Assembly: GCF_000165425.1 (NCBI RefSeq)
Contig: NW_001798987.1
Coordinates: 1-64,000 of the forward strand
Length of the DNA: 64,000 bases
Source of the DNA: Paramecium tetraurelia
Lineage: Eukaryota > Ciliophora > Oligohymenophorea > Peniculida > Parameciidae
Reading direction: 5' to 3'
The notes beneath the pieces are model-generated. The model saw only the letters and a list, made by a program, of their open reading frames with translations. It did not search any database and was not told the origin of the DNA. The position numbers were made by a program, and so were the translations under genes. Shown in pieces: positions 39,905-51,850 of the stretch; positions within the stretch are counted from its first letter, which is position 1, and every line of letters begins with the position of its first letter.

Positions 39905-41695
39905 ATGAATCCCATTCGTGTCTATCCACTCAAATTTAATAACCAAGATTCTCTTGCCATTTCTCCTGGTCTCAAAAAGAAGCAACAACCTTCTGAACGC
40001 ACTCATACTTTGCAATTAAAGTAAGGGGATGCTTGTATTTTAGTCCTTAACAAACCCCTTAGTAAAGTCGAAGCAATCAAAAAAGACATCCGACCACTGG
40101 GTTGACTTCTTAGGAAGATAAAATAAAGCTTGTATGTCTATAAATTGCATAGGTTCTATTAGGTTACTTAAAAGAAATTATAATTGCTATAGCCATCGAG
40201 TTATTCGCCCAAAAAGAGAGTAATCAGCAGCAACAATGAGAAACCTGAACTTTCTAAATTCTCCTATCAATCAAGTGAAGTATGAATGAGATTTTAATGC
40301 AAGCCTCAGTCTCCAACCAAATTACCAAATTTAAAAAGAAGCGAATCATCTACAACAACACAAGAAATCTTAGCTAAAATTGATTTGAGTTTGGCTCAAA
40401 AGAGAAGCAAACGTACTGATACTAGCAATGCCGACAATACACCTCAGGTATGAATGAATCTTACACTCTTTAGAACAAGACCTCATTTCTAAAAATGTAT
40501 CAAGATACATCTCCTAAAATTCGTTAAATTTAAAGTCGAGTCAGCTCTTAGGTTATAGAACAGGATCTCAAAATCAAACCTAGAATGCCCTCTCAAGTGA
40601 TAATGCTGCATGGAAGATCAACAAGTCAAGCAGCCTTAGTAAATTCCAATCCTACAGAAAATGAGGAATTGCAAGATTATGTCTAACTGTTTTTATCAAA
40701 GTAAAATGTGAATGTCATCATCTCTAGATCTCAAGCAGGACAAAATGGAAACAAGTAAACTAAAACCAATTAGGATTCAGTAATCATCTCGAATAATTTT
40801 TGTGGAATGAAAAATAGGTACATTAATATCATTACTGTCTATTAAGATATTTATTTTCGGTCTGTGATGGACATGGCGTGTATGGACATTATGTTTCGTA
40901 ATTAATAAAAAGAGTATTGCCAACAATAATTGAAACATAATTGAAGACCTTCATTGGAAAACAAGAAATTGACATCGGTGAAGAATACTACACTGAAGTG
41001 GTCAAATGTTTTAACAGTAGTTTCTAAAAGATGACCAAAGATCTAGTAATTTATTGTTGTTTATACTTTAAGTAAAATTGCGGAATCGACATCAATTTCA
41101 GTGGTAGTACCTGTTCTACAGTGTTCGTTTCTGGTAACAATTTATGGTGCTCGAATATTGGCGATTCAAGATCTGTATTTCTATATACTCATCTTAGATA
41201 TTTATAGAACAACACAGAGACTCTAATAAGTGGAAGATTGTTGAATTGAGCAATGATCATAAACCTGATCTGCCAACAGAGAAGAAGAGAATCATAGCAA
41301 GCAAAGGAAGAGTACAGCCATTTGTGACTGAAAATGGGTAAAATATTGGTCCTGCCAGAGTGTGGCTTTTGCATGAACAAATACCTGGATTGGCTATGAG
41401 CAGATCTTTTGGAGATTATGTTGCTTCTACTGTTGGTGTCATCTCTGAACCAGAGGTCATTTATCATAAATTAAGTCAAAAATGCGGGTTTTTGGTTGTG
41501 GCTAGTGATGGGGTTTGGGAGTTCTTGAGCAATGAGGAAATTCAATAAATCATTTGCCGTTATTGGAGTCCTCAGATGAATGCCAAGAAGATAGATGAGA
41601 TGGTTGAAAATATTGTTAGAGAGTCTATTAAGAGATGGTAAGAGGAGGACGAAGTAATTGATGATATTTCAGTCATTATTGCATATCTCTCGTGA
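39905..41695 (+). CDS. PP2C-family protein phosphatase (long N-terminal arm)
   Basis: About 553 residues: a 220-residue low-complexity arm, then a PPM/PP2C domain. Catalytic motifs are present: SVCDGHGVYGH, GSTCSTVFVSG, NIGDSRS, GLAMSRSFGDYVAS, VVASDGVWEF and DDISVIIAYL, with the metal-binding aspartates in place. Introns are at 40280-40303, 40448-40473, 40818-40846, 41046-41072 and 41175-41197. One TGA at 40103 lies in frame inside the arm. The best reading there slips one base forward (giving VDFLGRQNK) and back again some 25 bases on, near GGG and AAA runs, so a pair of compensating one-base errors or a missed intron is likely; the rest of the frame is intact and the length is a multiple of three. 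Confidence 0.85.
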
Positions 41696-41802
41696 ATATC
41701 ATTAAAATAATCAATTAAGAATTAAGAATTAAGAAATTCAATCCATATTTATTATAAAATTAATTAAGAATAAGATAGAGATGCAGATACAATGATCAGA
41801 AA

Positions 41803-42691
41803 TCATAATGGGAATACCATTATGGTTACGTTGTCTCTAATGTAATCGTTCTCGATTGATTAATATAACTATTTGGCAACATTTTTTGATGGGTCCACCT
41901 TCTACAAAATTTGTTGAATGGCAGTTTCAGAAAGTTCCTAACATTTACAAATTATATGTACATTCCAAAATCCATCACTTGCCATTACTATGTATCTATC
42001 GTTGTCTTTAATTTGATATTTTGAGATCTCAGGCTCGCTGATTACAAACTTCTTAAGATGAAAGTCTCCGAAAGATCTAGTCACCGTCAACTAACCAGAA
42101 ACTCTACATATATTTTGTCTCTTTGTGATTAAACTAATAATAGAAATTATTTCTTACCCTCCTTATTTATGAATTCTTTAATTTTCTTCCTTTGATTGAG
42201 GAATATGGATGGAGTTTAACTATTGGTGAGAATCTTCTCTGAATACAACTGCCTTGCAATCCCCTAAATTTGTAATTGTAACAGTTTTATTTTAAATAGA
42301 TAACAGGATGGCAACTGATCCTGATTGTGTATACTGACTCAAATTGCTGTCAGTCTCCTTAAATACTATAAAATAAATGGTGAACTTCATACATTATTTG
42401 TAATCTTGATCTGACATCTCATTTTAGATTTTCTATAATAAATTCTAAGTCAAATAATCGGCCACATGGGAAGAACCATGACCATCAAAAATTGCATAAT
42501 GGTTGTTCAAAATCTAGTACTAAACATTAGTAAATTATAAATACTCTATCTAGCATTTCCCGACGGAATCCTCTGTTCATGTAAAGATGATATTTTTCAG
42601 TTTATTACTCAAACTCATCAAATTGTTCAATCAATTCTTGAACTGCAAAGTCTTTGTACTCATGATCTATCACTATTTCCAAATCCATCAT
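41803..42691 (-). CDS. PP2C-family protein phosphatase (short)
   Basis: 270-residue PPM/PP2C phosphatase, essentially a bare catalytic domain. Motifs: YAIFDGHGSSHVADYL, QSGSVAILL, NLGDCKAVVF, RVSGQLTVTRSFGDF, IVMASDGFWN and RDNVTIMVF. Three introns (42520-42544, 42366-42392, 42134-42157) bring the frame together exactly. It is convergent with the longer PP2C gene (stops 108 bp apart) and lies next to a MAP2K-like kinase gene transcribed in the same direction. PP2C enzymes often switch off MAP kinase modules, but a link here is only by position. Confidence 0.9.
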
Positions 42692-42773
42692 TAAATAAGT
42701 TATTTTTTTTTATTATAATTATTTAATCAAAAACATTTCCATAAATAGTTGGAATATTTGATAGATAATATAT

Positions 42774-43964
42774 TCATTATTATTAAAATTGTTGTTGTAC
42801 TTTTTGATCCTTCAATAAAATCCATTATTGAATATATTGCTAATTCTATGCATTCTTCACAATCCAATTGTGTTATAACAACGTCTACGCATCCAAACGT
42901 TTGTTCTGATCTTTATTAAGACTAAATAAATCACAACACTATACCAGATATTCAAAAAGTCTTTCATCTCTATACTGTAGGCATGGTTGTCCAATTTTGG
43001 AGAATCCGATTTCAGAATATTCTGAATCATCTGTATGTAAGTCATTTATTTGTTTTAAAATGCATAAGGATGTTTCCCTGTGGCCAATTCATATATTATC
43101 AAGCCCAATGACCATATATCTGAAGCATAAGAGTAATTCTTTCCTTCAGTCCTCTCTGGAGACCTAGTAAATTAATACATTTTAAATTAAATGCTAGTTA
43201 CATGTACATTAGAGTGCCAACAAATGTCCTCGCTATTGCAATCGTATTTTCCAGCTGCTTGCTTATTCCAAAATCTGTCAGTTTGATTTATCCTTAACTA
43301 TTGATGAGAATGTTTTCGGGTTTAATATCTCTGTGAAGTTGATGTTTTTATTAGTGTAGGTATTATAACCCTAGGAGAATATTGTAAGTAATTGTTGCTA
43401 TTATTTGTTCGTTTATCAATTCAACTAAGTTATTTTTATATATCTATTGAATTATGCTCCTCAAAGATCCCTAATCCATGTATTCTAGCACTAATCGTAT
43501 AGTTCCTGAATTTGTTGTTTAATGAGATACCTTCCTCGTAATAGGCGCCATAAAATTTTATCAACTGTTCGCATTCTATACCATTTAACAATGTACTAAG
43601 ATCATTCAGCATCTAATGTCGTTTATCCTTGTCAAAAACGTTGATTATCTTGATATTAAGAATATACATCAACTTTTAATGCTACTTGGCAATTATATGG
43701 TATATAGAGTCCTCTGCAAACATAGCTTGACACTCCTTAACCAATGACATCCCCAATTTTTATTTGCAAATGTGTTATGGCATCCTTAGTTGTTTGTATT
43801 TATTCTCCATTGGTGGATGTTAATCCCTCATTATTAATCTTTATTCCTGCCTTTGGAAATCTTACACTATTGTGTCCTCTATGATTTTATATAAATTCAA
43901 ACATTTCAAATGTCATTGAACTATTTTATTCAAAATTAACTTCGATATCAAATTCATCTTACAT
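42774..43964 (-). CDS. MAP2K-like protein kinase
   Basis: 359-residue kinase. The region before the domain ([15 protein letters not shown]) and the ALK[10 protein letters not shown] stretch match the MAP kinase kinase family, especially plant MKK types. Catalytic motifs: [18 protein letters not shown], activation loop [19 protein letters not shown] with candidate phosphosites, and SDIWSLGL. Four introns (43649-43673, starting GTTGAT; 43506-43530; 43164-43201, 38 nt; 42922-42944) give an exact frame. Upstream DNA (43965-44236) looks partly coding, so the N-terminus may extend further. It would phosphorylate a MAPK on Thr and Tyr in a stress, cell-cycle or cytokinesis pathway. Confidence 0.85.
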
Positions 43965-44236
43965 GTTATATAATAATAAATTAAATATACACTATTTATA
44001 TTTTAACACCCACAGACATACCTTCCAATAGCTGATTTCTGCCCTGACACTTCAATTTAACTAACCAAATGCATTATATTTTGACTCACTCTCCTCACCG
44101 TTTTCAAAGATAACAATTTGTCAGACTACCACAGTTCCTTCTTATTTCTCAATCATACTCTCAAAATATAGATGTCAAAATAGTCTTTAAAAATGAAATA
44201 ATTTGCTTGAAAAATTACAATCAATTTCATCAAATG
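43965..44236 (-). other. Possible extra 5' exon(s) of the kinase gene
   Basis: 272 bp with protein-like frames on the minus strand. One frame reads IVIFENGEESESKYNAFGQL and, after a canonical 30-nt intron-like element (43992-44021), runs in phase with the kinase, but it is interrupted by two TGAs. Another frame, opening with MKLIVIFQANYF, is open but does not join in phase. I could not settle a model. Confidence 0.3.
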
Positions 44237-45643
44237 TCAATTTTTATATATTCTAATAGTTTCTAAGATTTTAACTCTACAAAGTGGACAAACAGAGAGA
44301 TTCTTACAACATTTTAAACAGGTAGCATTATGTTTACAAGGCAAGATCAAACAATCCCTCTCTCTTTCAAAACAAATTATGCAAAGATTTTCCCCTTGTA
44401 TTTCATTAACCTTCATCTTATTCTATTAACATATATATTGATTTGTCGTTCCAATTCTTATAACAGCCTCCTCAACTGGTTCCAGATAATACAAATTACT
44501 CATTTTTCCTTCTCCAGACAATCTCAACCATGATCTTTGATTTAATTAAATAAGATACCCGTTTGTTGATCCGTGATCTTCTAGTTAAATACTAGAATCT
44601 ACTTATAAATAGAATTTAGCATGTTGATTTGATAGATGATGATCCTCTGGAAATGAAATATCGGCAGTGGATTTTCTACCTAATGTAACTGATTGCTTAT
44701 CTTTATTTAACTAGATAACAATTGTATCTTCTAGGTTTGGTCCTTCTATTACCTGAAGAGAAAACTTTGATAAAAGTTAAATAAATAACTATACTTCAAG
44801 TCCTCCATTATCCTTTTGGTCAATACTTAATACCTGAAATTAATTGCTGCCCAATTCAATTAACATCCCAGTTTTCAAAGTTAGACTTTTAAGTATTTTA
44901 ATAAATGTTCCTGTAGTGCTTCCAACATCTTTGAGAGCGAACTAAAATTTCTATTTAGAATACCATATGATCTTGAAATATAATTTCAGCATGGAATCTA
45001 CTGATGTTCTCCTCTAAGATTAGGATCTAATTACTAGAGTGTCTTCCTATTTTTGCTCCTGTTTCTCTAACGCAATAAAAATTCGATTGCTAGCCTTCTA
45101 TTGGCTAGAGTATCAATTGATGCTCAAATTTGTTATTTGTTGTTATTTCCTATTTGAGTGCTTGATCCTCAATTCTAGCAACTTAACTTACAAACTGATC
45201 ATTGTGATGATTATTATTGTTATCCTGATTTTCTAGTAACATCTGCTCAAACTGATAATTCGCATTATTTTTTTGAATCGTAAAATCTTCGTCCTATTAT
45301 CGTTTATTGTTAAGACTGGATGACTTAAGCTGCTTAACATATTCACTATATTCTTTTAACCCATGATTCACCCCTAAAACTTTGTATGGCATAGTACAAT
45401 TTAACAATTTTCTCCTAAGTATTCGCTAGGTCACTCCCAATTCCTCTTCCAAGTCCTTTTCAGTCAAGTCCTCCAGTACGGAACCATCTATTGAACTTTC
45501 GACTATTTTCTTACAATGTAATTAATACCGAATCTGGCTTCCATCTGTCCAAGACCTATAAATTTCAACCAATTTACTACATCTTGAGTCAACCACTTTT
45601 TTGGTTCTTTTGGAATCAATTTATATAGGGAATCATAATCCAT
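44237..45643 (-). CDS. SAM-FHA-FHA-RING protein
   Basis: About 434 residues with an unusual domain string. An N-terminal SAM domain (WLTQDVVNWLKFIGLGQ to ELGVTQRILRRKLL, residues 13-75) is followed by a Gln/Asn-rich linker. A first FHA domain reads IGRHSSNQ, SRFHAEIIF and DVGSTTGTF. A second reads LGRKSTADISF, NQHAKFYL and DHGSTNGSW. A C-terminal RING finger reads CIICFERERDCLILPCKHNA then CLKCCKNLSVCPLCR. SAM should mediate oligomerisation, FHA domains bind phosphothreonine and the RING points to ubiquitin ligation, so it may ubiquitinate phosphorylated targets. Introns: 45503-45528, 44942-44963, 44535-44558 and probably 44765-44794 (30 nt, in-frame either way). Confidence 0.87.
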
Positions 45644-45789
45644 TTTAATTTTATTATATATAAATCACTACTCATAAAGGGATTTTAGTATACCAATCAA
45701 ATACTTTGTATTCGTTCCAAATGCTAATCATCAAAATCTATTAAGCACAAAGTAAATAACAACAAATACATATAAATATTTAGATCAAA

Positions 45790-47300
45790 TCATTTCAAAA
45801 ATGCTATAATGACAGTAATGTCATCAATGACTTCATCCTCCACCTGCCATGCCTCTTTGGCTGCTTGTACCAACTTATTACAAGCTCCTATGCAATCCCC
45901 CTTCTTGTAGAATTCATATACAGTCTCAATAACCCATTCGTTAGACAAAAATCTTGATTAATTAACAACCATACTCCCAAATGCCATCCGAAGCCACTAT
46001 TATGAACTTGTCCGTGGGCAACAATTAATGCTTTATTATTTCTGGTTCGCATATCACTCCAACTAAACTAGCAACGTAATCCCCAAAACTTCGAGACATG
46101 GCCAGCCCAGGCACATCTTCATCAGATTTCCACACTCTGGCTGGTCCAATTGGATTACCCTCCTCATCACTGTATGCTTGAACCCTGCCTCCTCTTTGAA
46201 TTATTCGAGCTTATTCTAAAAAACAATCAGGCTTGTGATCTTTTGATAATTCAACTACAGATAATTTTGTATCGTATCTTCCTATTATCTATATTAGTAT
46301 TAATTATTGATACAGCTCTGCTGTCTCCAATATTAGCACAATAGAGGATGTTCTCAAATGCTATGACTACAACGGTGGTGGCTCCGGAATAGGTGACATC
46401 AATGCCAGAATTCAGTAGATCTTCGTTCGTTTTTAGGAAACTTTCTTTAAAAATATTGGTTATTGTTCTATTTTGAAATAGTGCTATTAAATTACTTATC
46501 TCTGTCATAATAATATGGAGATTACAATACTTCTTATTCAATATATGCTGGTAAAATCTCTTGAACAAATTATGCAACTTAATGTCCGTTTGTCCCATGA
46601 CCGTCGGATACCTAAAGATACCAATCATTTTCCTTGGTTCCAAACTTTTAAATTAGTTTATAGGAGTCCTGGTTAATTTTAGTTTATCCTGTGTAAAGCA
46701 TGCCTGGAATTGATTTGGCATGGGCTTTTAAAATGGCCAATTAGAGAGTAGTGATATCTGGATTACTAATAGAGCGAGGCCCTTTAAAGAGTTTCTATTT
46801 CAATTGCTATTGTTATGATAACTAGTGGTGCTCAGCTTATTTGGATAAGTCAAGCAGTTTTTAATATTATTTTTAAATTAATTGCTAATGATATTGTAAT
46901 ATTTCTTTAGAGGTTTGTATTTATCCTATTTTGCTCTCGGGTCTATCAGCCTTTATTTTTTACAGTAGTTATAATGCTGATTAGGTTAGATTTTACGAAT
47001 TCTCTTTTGTTTCAATAATTTTACTATTTTAACGTACATGTGTTTTTTTTAATAAAACTGTGCTAATATCTTTCATATCTTTCCCACTTGTTGGCCTTTG
47101 TTTTTTCGAATCTATTTTCCCTTAACCAGAACTGCTATTTCTAAAATAAAGAATCCTTTTTACTTTTGTGTATTAATAAAGGGGCTCCCTTAGATATTAG
47201 GAGATTTAACAATTTTTTGCTATTACTCAATTTCATTTTTTTTTTTTAATAAACTAGCATACAATTTATTAGGAGATATTTAAAGTGCTTTTTATTTCAT
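45790..47300 (-). CDS. PP2C-family protein phosphatase with Gln-rich arm
   Basis: A third PP2C gene, similar to the one at 39905. The long N-terminal arm (PTSGKDMKD, QLSQQQQLKQ) precedes KINQDSYKLIQKFG, VSDGHGTNGHQVAQFV, YSGATTVVVIA, CANIGDSRA, GLAMSRSFGDYVAS, VASDGIWEY and DDITVIIAFLK. Introns at 47141-47163, 46500-46530 and 46289-46313 fit. Two places need attention. The start codon region (47247-47300) reaches the arm only if the 11-A run is one base longer. Near 45953-45969 the peptide passes from IWEY to LSNEWVIETV across either a 17-nt intron or a T-run lacking one base. The catalytic core is otherwise complete, so I treat it as a functional gene with probable sequence errors. Confidence 0.82.
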
Positions 47301-47514
47301 TCTAATAGTTAATATTTTTATTATTATTTATTTTAATTATCTCTATATAAAATATATCATTTCCTAAGATTTTTTAACTATTCCTTCATTTAGTTAGTAC
47401 AATTTAGATACTTGGATTTCGGTATGTGATCTTGAGATATAGTTCTTTCTAATAGAGATTGCTATTGAAATGTTAGTAATTTGACTTAATCTGAATTTGT
47501 TCCTCCCTCAATCT

Positions 47515-48210
47515 TCACATTGCTGAATCTTTGTTGATCTATTTGTCATAAGCATTTAAAATACTTTCATTTTCTACTTTGTTTTGCAAAGTGAATTGAT
47601 ATTTATCGATGAGTTTCTAAGTGTCTGTTTTGGTTATTGACTTGATGTTTTTATTCAGGTCGTCTTCCTCTTTTTCTTGCTTCCCTTTTGGATCTTGTCC
47701 TTTGTCCTTCTCAAGTGTGATGGATCTCATTCTGTCTGTTTTCTAGTATGTTTCGATTCGCTAATTCAGCAGAGGAGATTGTAATCGTTCTCCCAATATT
47801 TTGGATTGTCTCAATTCCTATTTCAAGAGCACTTCCGATTATCGAAAGTCCTTTGTTTTTATGTTCTGCATTTCTGTTGAGAGCTCTTTAGATGCAGTGG
47901 ATGCTTTTTTAATGAGATTATGTAATAGTTGGATGTCCTCATTTTTTAACTTATTTATCTTGGAATTGACACTTGTTATTTTATCGTCTTAGGACATTAA
48001 TTTGGCATCGAAATTTTCTTTTAATTTGTCAAAGAGCGTATGCAGTAAATTAATGCGTTCAGCCAATTCATCTATTCTCTCATATATAATGTTGATGGAT
48101 CGAATTCGGTCTTCCAAATGATTGATCTTTTTATTCATAAATTGCTCTTGATGTTCTAATCTGTCTTCGATCGCTTTCAATCGGTAATCGTATTGTTCTT
48201 TCAATAGCAT
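47515..48210 (-). CDS. Coiled-coil protein of unknown function
   Basis: 231-residue intronless protein, almost entirely alpha-helical and highly charged. Residues 1-110 form a heptad-rich coiled coil (YRLKAIEDRLEHQEQF, INHLEDRIRSI, ERIDELAERINLLHTL). The second half is Lys/Glu/Gln-rich and less regular. No other domain is visible. It starts about 150 bp from the divergent cNBD gene at 48360, so the two could share a regulatory region. A cytoskeletal or ciliary role is possible but unsupported. Confidence 0.7.
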
Positions 48211-48359
48211 CCCAAACTAACGACTTATTTATTTTTTTATTATAAATATTTCATATATTACTCCTCATCGTCTTGCATGTCCTCCCATTCTAACTGATTT
48301 CCATGCTTAAACATCTTCTAATTAAATAGGATTTGCATAATATTATATTTTATTTTTAA

Positions 48360-50144
48360 ATGGCTTCAGAGGAAGAATAATTGGACACCATTGAGAAGTT
48401 TCAGAAAGCAGTAAAGTTGACGGCCATTTTAAGATAGAAACCAACCTCTGACGAAGAAATGCAACGCGCACAAAAGGCTTTGATCAAGCCTGTATCCATA
48501 AGAAATGCTGAAGATTTCGAGGCTATTGAGAAAGTCATGATAAGAGTTAAGTTCTTCACCAAAGTCAAGTTGAAATACGGACTACTGGTCTTTAAGGAAG
48601 TCTGCAAGCATTTGTATTACAAAAGAGCACAGCCCGGTCACATCATGATCAAGGTGAATAATGAAGGAAAAGCTTTCTATGTAATTTTGAGAGGCAGTGT
48701 CGGAATCAACATATTTTTGCCAAAAGTCTCCCAAAAATAAGCAGAATCCAAATCTACTTTCGGTGTCAATGAAATAGAATTTGAGGATGAACCTTTTGAG
48801 TACCAAGAAGTCAATGTTCTGTCCATCGGTGATTCTTTTGGAGAAGTAGCCCTCTTGGATCCCAATTCCAAAACGACAGCAACTGTAATCACCAAGGACA
48901 TTTGCGAATTCGCCTGTTTGGACAAAGAATAGTACATCAATATTTTGGGAGTTTTGAATCAGGCAGAAATGAATGAAAAAATGTCCTTTGTCAGAGGAAT
49001 CCATTTCTTGCATGGATGGTTCGATAATGACTTGAAGACTTTGAGTTTCCACTTCGAATTGATGTATTATGAGAGGAATGATGTCATTTATCGAGAAAAT
49101 TCAGCCAATGATGGATACATCTACTTCCTAAAGAAGGGAGAGATCTCCTTATTGAAATTATTTTAGAGATAATAAATTTACGTTTGCAACTTGTGTGTAG
49201 GAGAAATATTTGGAGAGGAAATGTACTTAGGTATTAATAATAGATAGCATACTGCTATTTGCAATGTTTAAGATACATAGGTCTACAGATTAGCCAAAAG
49301 TGATTTGGATAAGAGAATGTGGCAGATAGAAAATAGGAATCTCTTCAAAGAAAGTGTTGAAATCAGATGGGAATGGAGAAATCAAAGGTTTGACAATTTA
49401 AAACTCTTTGAAGCAAAGGTTGAATAGGAGGAAAATCTTCAAAAATATTTAAAACCAAAAACTGAATCCATTCTTGAAAGACCTCAAATTTAATAGTCTC
49501 ATTCCACCAAGATCTCCTCCTATACTTGTGTAAAACCATTCAATTTCATGGAACCATTGACAGCAGCAGATGAGTTGTTCGAAAACAATGGAATTTAATC
49601 CAAAATCTTTCAGAACAAAATTAAAGTCAGACAATACAATTCATCCAAACAATCCCTAAGGAATTACACCTATATGAAATAATAGAGTTAGATTGGACTC
49701 ATTAAACAGAATCAATAACGAAAAGAAAACCTCAAAAAAACTAAGCGAGTTAATTCATAACAGTTTAAATCATTTTTATAACAAAAATTTCAATCAGAAG
49801 AGCACAATATTTAAAATTAACTTCCTTTCAATTTTATAAATCAAGAGACTCAAAATGAACCAACTGAATAACAACAATAATAGGTATAATAAAAATTGAC
49901 TTCTTTTGGATAATCACAGCAGAATAGCTTATATGAAGATGTAATTTAGTTTGCAGTTTCTTAGAAATAAAAAACACTTATAAAATTACCTTAAGCCAAT
50001 TCAACAAAATATTCTAGTAAAGAAAACAGCTTTAAAAAGCTTTCTCAAGATCAAATTCATCATCGTAAATCTCCGTCTAATTTATCATATGAATTCTCGG
50101 ATGCTAAAGGTAGCTTCTAATATAAAAGGCTTTTTAAGTATTGA
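48360..50144 (+). CDS. Cyclic-nucleotide-binding-domain protein
   Basis: 594-residue intronless protein. It carries two cNMP-binding-type beta-barrels: the first (about residues 75-190) has KRAQPGHIMIKVNNEGKAFY and SFGEVALLDPNSKTTATVI, resembling the phosphate-binding cassette but with Lys in place of the conserved Arg; the second (about residues 205-320) has YYERNDVIYRENSANDGYIY and GEIFGEEMYLG and is more divergent. The C-terminal 250 residues are Gln/Ser/Asn-rich and disordered. There is no kinase or channel domain, so it may act as a regulator or scaffold. The Arg change suggests weak or altered cNMP binding. It ends 32 bp from the convergent enkurin gene. Confidence 0.82.
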
Positions 50145-50176
50145 ATTATTTTTTATCTAATAATATATATATAAAT

Positions 50177-50937
50177 TCAATGATTGTAAAGTCTTTCCAA
50201 CTTTTTTATGTCTCCATCCATTTAATTTAATCTCTTTTCTAATTCTTCCTTTCTACTTATCTATATTTTATTTACTTAAGCTTTGTTTACTGAGTCATAT
50301 CTTTTTTGTGACTATATTGAGCAAATTCTTTTAGTAGTTCCTCTTTCTTTTGGAGAAGCTGTTACATTATTTTGAACACATCTCCCTTCTTAACCTTCTA
50401 TTCATCCTTCTCCTTCTTCTTCCTTCTGATCTCCTCTTCTTCTTCTCTTTATTTTTCTAGTTTTTCATTTTTCATCTTTTCTAAGTATTCAGGAACTTTG
50501 CCGAAAGTATCCTTTTTGAAATAATCAATTTATTTTGGTTTCTGTCCTGCAGACTTAGGACGTTTAGGTTTAGTCTCTAAAAACTCTTTGAATTTATCCA
50601 TATCAACCTTCTGTTTAAAATGATTAGGAATATTTGGTTTTTTGAGAGCACAATTGTCAGGTTTAATGAGACCAAGAGGGAACATCAATTCATCAGTAAC
50701 TTCAAAGTTTTTTGGTTTTCCCCACAATGCATGATGCTTTAAATATCCTTTATGAAGTATTTTATTGCCATTGATATTATTAATGTTAAGTGTAGTATTT
50801 TTTGTGTTAAAAGTAGAGTAGGAAGGAGGGAGGTTTCCTGGATGCTAAGATTTATACCTTTTTTGATTTTGACTGGGTTTTTTTGGTTCCTCAACAAATT
50901 ACTCCTCATTTTACAATCTGTAAATACATTCTGACAT
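50177..50937 (-). CDS. ENKUR: Enkurin
   Basis: 246-residue ciliary adaptor of the microtubule inner protein class that lies inside axonemal doublets in other species and links calmodulin or Ca2+ signalling to channels in sperm. The start MSECIYRLQNEEQ matches the SIYNL start of animal enkurins. QIDYFKKDTFGKVPEYLEK is the central motif. The C-terminal enkurin domain ends RKEELEKRLNQMDGDIKKLE, reached through a 20-nt intron (50256-50275). The model is an exact multiple of three. Length is close to the usual 250 residues. A paddle of Lys/Glu/Arg (about residues 140-170) forms the long helix. Confidence 0.87.
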
Positions 50938-51097
50938 CTAAAATATAACTTATTAATTTTTTTGTAATTTTATAACAAATTTGATGTTGTTGATATAAAA
51001 TAACACGGATATACCCACATTTATTTATTGTAAAGTGGCTATTAAATAAGATATTGACGAAGTTTATTAATTTAAAATATCATGCCATATAATTAAT

Positions 51098-51793
51098 TCA
51101 TTTCTTCTCTATTTTTTACGGAGTATCATCTTCAATCATCAAGTCATTCAAAAGGGTTTTCAAGAATGATGTAGTGTATTTCGCCTATCCCAATAAACGC
51201 TGTTAAACTTAAGGAGGAGCTCTTGTAATTATATCAAATAACTGGATTACAAAATACTTTTTCCTTAGTTGCTTATTATCACAGATCATTTGTAAGATTA
51301 AATTTTAAGGAATTTTAATCTTACACACACATAATATGGATACTTGATCGATATCAATATTGCTCTATATTTATTAATATAAACAATCCTTATGATATGA
51401 ATGTAAACAGGGTAAAGAAATGCAATCCTGATTAATTTATCCGGTGCAGTTTTTACAGATCTAAACTGTAGTTTTCATTATTGTTTAATTGAAGGTTTAT
51501 TGATAAATACTTTTATTGTTGAATTAAATCTACTCTAGATTATTTACCTATTAGTTTGAGTAATTTGTTTGATTGAGTGATGAAGGTTATGCTTATTAGA
51601 ATATTTATTCTTATTATTATTAAATAGGTTCTTTTTCATGATTTTGTTATTGACTTACTATTTTTATCTTTGGATTTGAAGTGGATATAAATATCTGGTT
51701 TTTTTCTTACTCTTACATGGTAATTTAGGGATTTTTAGCATAATGACAAGTGTTCAAATATACTTCTCCATCAGTCATTGTCCCTTCTTTCAT
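51098..51793 (-). CDS. RING-like zinc-finger protein
   Basis: 223-residue protein with a Gln/Asn-rich N-terminal half (residues 1-115) and a RING-like centre: ICKNCTGQINQDC, then LPCLHSYHKDCLYQQI. The first Cys pair and the Cys-x-His-x2-His-x2-Cys are clear; the last Cys pair of a RING is not (only a lone Cys in MICDNK). The C-terminal part is helical. One intron at 51320-51343. Probably an RING-H2-type E3-like protein with a degenerate second zinc site. It ends 160 bp upstream of the enkurin start and lies 57 bp downstream of the next gene, all on the same strand. Confidence 0.7.
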
Positions 51794-51850
51794 AATTAAT
51801 AATTATATTATATATTATATTCTATTATTTTATAGGATAGGAAATATTTA

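Noticed and set aside
46251-46643. A 130-codon frame that appears to be one exon of the PP2C gene
   Set aside because: Its first part is out of frame with the DGHG-containing exon; an intron at 46500-46530 separates the true parts.
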